8,834 nucleotides of DNA. Origin: Nanobdellota archaeon. GTDB taxonomy: Archaea; Nanobdellota; Nanobdellia; SCGC-AAA011-G17; GW2011-AR17. Positions 5,992 through 8,834 of this stretch are shown one piece after another. Positions within the stretch are counted from its first letter, which is position 1. Every line of letters starts with the position of its first letter. The position numbers were made by a program, and so were the translations under genes. Under the pieces are notes generated by a model, which was given only the letters and a program-made list of their open reading frames with translations, searched no databases and was not told where the DNA came from. The stretch spans positions 1 through 8,834 of the forward strand of contig JASEIA010000063.1 of assembly GCA_030018575.1 (NCBI GenBank), in the 5' to 3' direction.

Positions 5992-6019
5992 ATTGCAATC
6001 TATATGTTGCAATATATAG
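5992..6019. repeat. Nested inverted repeats between aIF2γ and cmk
   Basis: ATTGCAA (5992-5998) is mirrored by TTGCAAT (6007-6013), and CTATAT (6000-6005) by ATATAG (6014-6019), so two inverted repeats interlock in 28 bp. The site lies just after the aIF2γ stop and upstream of the cmk TATA box. It could be an operator or an RNA 3'-end signal. There is no T-run for a classical terminator. Confidence 0.4.
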
Positions 6020-6029
6020 GTTACATTAT

Positions 6030-7655
6030 CTATTTAATCATTCCATATCCAATTAATCTGAACCTGTGCCCCAAAAGCCTTGAGAGGGTAATCCTGTCTG
6101 TCTTTCTTGCGCAGACAGGCCTTTTCAGCACAACATGAACAAGCTCTTTTCCAATTACGCTTACAATGCCTGTTGTCACGCTTGAATTCACGTTAAGCAT
6201 AAGGACTTCCCCTTTTTTAACAGGCTCAACTGCAATTTCCTTTTCAGCGCCAACCACCCTTTCCAAAAGCTTTGGCATCAAGTCAAACTCAGCCCAGATT
6301 TCAGGCAGCTTGCCTGGCAATCCTACAAGATTTCCGCCAAGAGCATCCGCCTTTACAAGGGCAGGATCAAGCTTTGTCAATAATGCAATTGAGCCCCCGG
6401 GAGTTGCCTCGTCTATAGTTTCTTCCCCTGTGCGCAGGCTTACAATCTCAGTTGAAATAGGGGCCCATATTACTTTTCCCTCTTTCTCTGTTTTTCTTCC
6501 TGGCTTTATTTCAATTTTCTGCCCTTTCTTCAATACGCCTTCCTTTAATGCGCCGCCAAGTATTCCGCCGACAAGCTTTTCAGGCTTTGCGCCCGGCTTG
6601 TTCACGTCAAAGCTTCTTGCAACAAACATCAATGGGTCTTTTGTGGAATCCCTTGCAGGCGTCTTGAAAAGCTCCTCTATTGCGAATATCAATGCGTCAA
6701 TGTTAATTCCCTGCTGCGCAACCATTGGAATCACAGGCGCATTCTCTGCAAAAGTGCCTTTTGTGAAAGCCCTTATCCGGTCATAATTCTTCATTACATC
6801 TTCTTCAGAAACCAAATCAATCTTGTTCTGCACAATGATTATGTTTTTTACATCCCCAAAATCCAGCGCCATCAGATGCTCCTTTGTCTGCGGCTGCGGG
6901 CATTCCTCATTTGCAGCGATAAGGAGTATTGCGCAGTCCATTATTGCAGAACCTGAAAGCATTGTCGCCATCAGGGTCTCATGCCCAGGCGCGTCGACAA
7001 ACGAGACTTTTCTCAGCGGAATGCATACTGAATCGCACTTTGGGCATATTGCAGATGAAGTGTATGCTGAATAGCCTTCGCATTTCGGGCACTTGTAGAA
7101 TATTGCATTTGCATAGCCCAGCCTGATTGTGATTCCCCTCTTTATTTCCTCGCTGTGAGTGTCTGTCCACTTGCCTGTAAGCCTTGAAACCAAAGTTGTT
7201 TTTCCGTGGTCAACGTGCCCTATCATCCCTATGTTGATTTCAGGCTGGATTTTTGCCAGTTTGGGAAGCTCCCTGTGCTCTTTTTTATGCTCGGAAGGCG
7301 GCTGGGTTTCCTTTACCGGCTTTTCTTTCTTTTCTTTTTTAGGTTTAGCCTCTTTTGCTTTTTTAGGCTCTTCTCCTATTTTGATTGTTTCTTTTTTTAT
7401 CTCTTTTACTTCTTCCTTGTGCTCTTCTTTCTTTTCTTTCTTTGGCTTTTCGGCTTTTGCCTTTTTCTCTTTCTTTATTTCAGGCTTTGCAATTTCTTTC
7501 ACAGGCTCAATAGCCTTAATCGGCTCTGCTGCAATTGCGGGCTCTGCCTTTGGCAGTTCAGGATGCATTCCCGGAGCCAATGGCGCAACTAACGGCTCTT
7601 CCCGCGCTGCTTTAACAGCAGTTTCCTGCACTGCTTCTTTTTTCTTTCTCGGCAT
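6030..7655 (-). CDS. eif2g: Translation initiation factor aIF2 subunit gamma with a charged N-terminal extension
   Basis: The GTPase core of the heterotrimeric factor that carries initiator Met-tRNA to the small ribosomal subunit. G1 is GHVDHGKT (146-153), switch I region is KRGITIRLGYA, a zinc knuckle has C189, C192, C204 and C207, G3 is DAPGHE (221-226) and G4 is NKID (277-280). The two beta-barrel domains follow, ending in the typical RLIGYGMIK. The factor is usually just over 400 residues; this one is 541 because residues 1 to about 137 are a Lys/Glu/Pro/Ala-rich, low-complexity and probably disordered extension. The start is supported by a TATA box 28 nt upstream. The only other Met before the GTPase domain, M30, would still leave over 100 extra residues. 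The extension could bind RNA, ribosome or partner subunits; that is inference. Nothing is missing from the GTPase motifs. Confidence 0.96.
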   Translation of the reverse strand: MPRKKKEAVQETAVKAAREEPLVAPLAPGMHPELPKAEPAIAAEPIKAIEPVKEIAKPEIKKEKKAKAEKPKKEKKEEHKEEVKEIKKETIKIGEEPKKAKEAKPKKEKKEKPVKETQPPSEHKKEHRELPKLAKIQPEINIGMIGHVDHGKTTLVSRLTGKWTDTHSEEIKRGITIRLGYANAIFYKCPKCEGYSAYTSSAICPKCDSVCIPLRKVSFVDAPGHETLMATMLSGSAIMDCAILLIAANEECPQPQTKEHLMALDFGDVKNIIIVQNKIDLVSEEDVMKNYDRIRAFTKGTFAENAPVIPMVAQQGINIDALIFAIEELFKTPARDSTKDPLMFVARSFDVNKPGAKPEKLVGGILGGALKEGVLKKGQKIEIKPGRKTEKEGKVIWAPISTEIVSLRTGEETIDEATPGGSIALLTKLDPALVKADALGGNLVGLPGKLPEIWAEFDLMPKLLERVVGAEKEIAVEPVKKGEVLMLNVNSSVTTGIVSVIGKELVHVVLKRPVCARKTDRITLSRLLGHRFRLIGYGMIK

Positions 7656-7679
7656 ATCGTTATAGAAAACAAGAAATCC

Positions 7680-7687
7680 TTTATAAA
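7680..7687 (-). promoter_or_regulatory. TATA box of the aIF2γ gene
   Basis: TTTATAAA, centre of the palindrome CCTTTATAAAGG (7678-7689), lies about 28 nt upstream of the ATG at 7655. Initiation would fall within a few bases of the start codon. The symmetric box alone does not set direction, but no rightward gene starts at the matching distance. Confidence 0.6.
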
Positions 7688-7773
7688 GGTATAGGAAAGT
7701 AGGGACGTAGTTATTCTAACTTAATGCCACTTATTCTGTCTATACTTAAAATATACCTATTTTGTAGTATCGT

Positions 7774-7781
7774 TATTTAAC
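7774..7781 (+). promoter_or_regulatory. TATA-like box of the MvaI/BcnI-family gene
   Basis: TATTTAAC is centred about 27 nt upstream of the ATG at 7804, the same distance as in other genes here, with no ribosome-binding sequence between. The 114-bp gap to 7690 therefore carries divergent promoters for this gene and aIF2γ. Confidence 0.5.
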
Positions 7782-7803
7782 TATTCCACTTCAATTTCGT
7801 TTC

Positions 7804-8220
7804 ATGGTTGACAAGGTCATTGAGAGCTTCAAAAGAGACTTTTTAGCGATAAAATCAAAGGGATTTGTTCCATCAAGCAGAAAACATGACACTGGAATAG
7901 GCAAAACTTTTGAAGATTTGATTGGAATCCATGAGAATAACAATGCTTTAGCAGACTATAAGGACCTTATTGAATTAAAGTCAGCCAGAGAATTATCAGA
8001 ATCAATGATTACCCTTTTTACCAAGTCCCCTTCTTTTCCAAAGGGTATAAATGCAGTATTAAGGGAAAAATATGGGCAACCAGATAAAACAGGCATGAAA
8101 ATACTTCATACCACTATTTCCGCAGTGAAGTTTAACACTTTCGCTGAAAAATTTGGGTTTAAGCTTGATGTGGATGACGCAAAAAATAAGATGTTCTTAA
8201 AACTCGAGTTTAGCAATTAA
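7804..8220 (+). pseudogene. MvaI/BcnI-family restriction endonuclease, truncated N-terminal part
   Basis: The 138 residues follow the N-terminal half of MvaI as I remember it. HDTGIGKTFEDLIG (29-41) comes first, then an acidic ENNN, then the PD-(D/E)xK-type active site D51...E57-L-K59, then LFTKSPSFPKG and a LREKYG...ILHTT block. MvaI itself is about 246 residues and cuts CCWGG; BcnI cuts CCSGG. Here the frame stops after LKLEFSN, so roughly the last 100 residues, which complete the fold and DNA contacts, are missing. One residue more separates D51 from E57 than I recall in MvaI. An insertion sequence begins within the next few bases, so I infer the IS cut the gene and supplied or abutted the stop codon. 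No companion cytosine methyltransferase is in the window. Probably inactive, though the promoter looks intact. Confidence 0.8.
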
Positions 8221-8834
8221 TCTGGGTGCCGAAACAGGATAGGCGGGATTTCTCGTCGTCAAAACCGTTATGTTAAGCATTCGTTTAAACGGAAAGTAGA
8301 TACCAATACTAACAAAATTCTTCAAGTCCAAACGCTTTTACTAATTTCTTTTGGCTTTCGCTCTGCTCGGTCAATACACGATACGCTCCGCGTTGTTGTC
8401 CCATTGAGAAAGAAACTTCCTTGATTTGCTGCAGTTGTTCTATTGCCTCATAAACAGAAACATTAATTTTGTGTTGTTGTAAACGACGTTTCAATAAAGC
8501 AATAAGCTGCAGTGCAAGAACGCAAGTAAAAACATGCATCCGAATCCTATCGTCAAGCCAATGAAAATTAGGTGCGAGTGAAACAATGTGCGGATCTTTC
8601 ATAAGCTGAAATTGTTTCTCAAGCGCATCCTTATTGCGGTATGCCGCAATAATGTCGGTTGTGTTCCATGCATCTTGATCCGTAAAAAGGATATTCTTGC
8701 CGAAGTCCTTTGTTTTCTTTTTCCATATTGAAGAGCATATCCATCGGCGGATAGTCACCTTATTATTTTTTTTCAAGACTTTGTACCGAATAATGCCTCG
8801 TGTTGAACGACTGCTCAGGATTTCTTCGACTTTC
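8221..8834 (-). mobile_element. 3' part of an IS4/IS1634-like insertion sequence, runs off the window
   Basis: The segment holds the C-terminal part of a DDE transposase and about 88 bp of non-coding DNA between its stop and the truncated endonuclease. The element's left end probably lies close to 8221, where GGGTGCCGAAA begins, but the terminal inverted repeat cannot be confirmed without the other end. A palindrome CGTTTAAACG lies at 8282-8291. Two of the four GATC sites in the window lie in this segment. Confidence 0.6.
8309..8834 (-). CDS. IS4/IS1634-family DDE transposase, C-terminal fragment
   Basis: The frame is open from the right edge of the window to TAG at 8309-8311, so the N-terminus lies outside. 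An in-frame TTG at 8776 is unlikely to be a genuine start, because homologous sequence continues upstream. The visible part has FGKNILFTD, then AYRNKDALEKQFQLMKD. Its Tyr, Glu and Lys fit the spacing of the IS4 Y-(2)-R-(3)-E-(6)-K signature, with Lys in the Arg position; the Glu is the third catalytic carboxylate. The hydrophobic helix HVFTCVLALQLIALL follows, as in IS1634-type enzymes. The protein cuts and rejoins the ends of its element. No stop or frameshift is seen in this part. Confidence 0.8.
   Translation of the reverse strand, partial: KVEEILSSRSTRGIIRYKVLKKNNKVTIRRWICSSIWKKKTKDFGKNILFTDQDAWNTTDIIAAYRNKDALEKQFQLMKDPHIVSLAPNFHWLDDRIRMHVFTCVLALQLIALLKRRLQQHKINVSVYEAIEQLQQIKEVSFSMGQQRGAYRVLTEQSESQKKLVKAFGLEEFC

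Noticed and set aside
7159..7665. Long plus-strand Phe/Ser-rich frames opposite the aIF2γ extension
   Set aside because: They are the antisense reading of Lys/Glu-rich codons (AAA/GAA become TTT/TTC) and have no promoter or family likeness; aIF2γ on the other strand is certain.

Overview
The window looks like an archaeal chromosome segment. Its anchor gene is the gamma subunit of translation initiation factor 2 (aIF2γ), which bacteria lack. It also carries archaeal-type cytidylate kinases and an HtpX-type membrane protease. Five genes have a TATA box centred 25-28 nt upstream of their ATG, the spacing expected of leaderless archaeal transcripts. The lineage cannot be fixed from sequence alone; a DPANN-type archaeon is my guess, from small genes, short intergenic gaps and gene style.

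Layout from left to right. 1-155: promoter region with T-runs. 156-1010 (+): M28-family zinc peptidase with a lipoprotein-like signal. 1099-1695 (-): winged-helix plus nucleotidyltransferase protein, preceded by two operator-like repeats 21 bp apart. 1960-4596 (-): a tight cluster of D12-class adenine methyltransferase, HNH endonuclease and HtpX protease, transcribed in that order; the first two look like a Type II restriction-modification (R-M) pair. 4634-4771 (-): a small zinc-ribbon-like ORF in a GC-rich island. 4842-5951 (-): two tandem cytidylate kinase paralogues, each with its own promoter. 6030-7655 (-): aIF2γ with a charged N-terminal extension of about 137 residues. 7804-8220 (+): the N-terminal part of an MvaI/BcnI-family restriction endonuclease, cut short. 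8221-8834 (-): the 3' part of an insertion sequence with an IS4/IS1634-like transposase that runs off the window.

Housekeeping genes (aIF2γ, cmk, htpX) are interleaved with accessory genes (R-M pair, endonuclease fragment, IS, nucleotidyltransferase). The methyltransferase and endonuclease overlap by ATGA. The endonuclease's last codons form the perfect Shine-Dalgarno sequence of htpX, so the protease is now translated from the end of an R-M transcript. HtpX carries a textbook EF-hand loop in its cytosolic C-terminal part. GATC is rare across the window relative to GATA, GATT and GATG, which hints at the target of a restriction system in this genome. I saw no tRNA, rRNA or CRISPR array.
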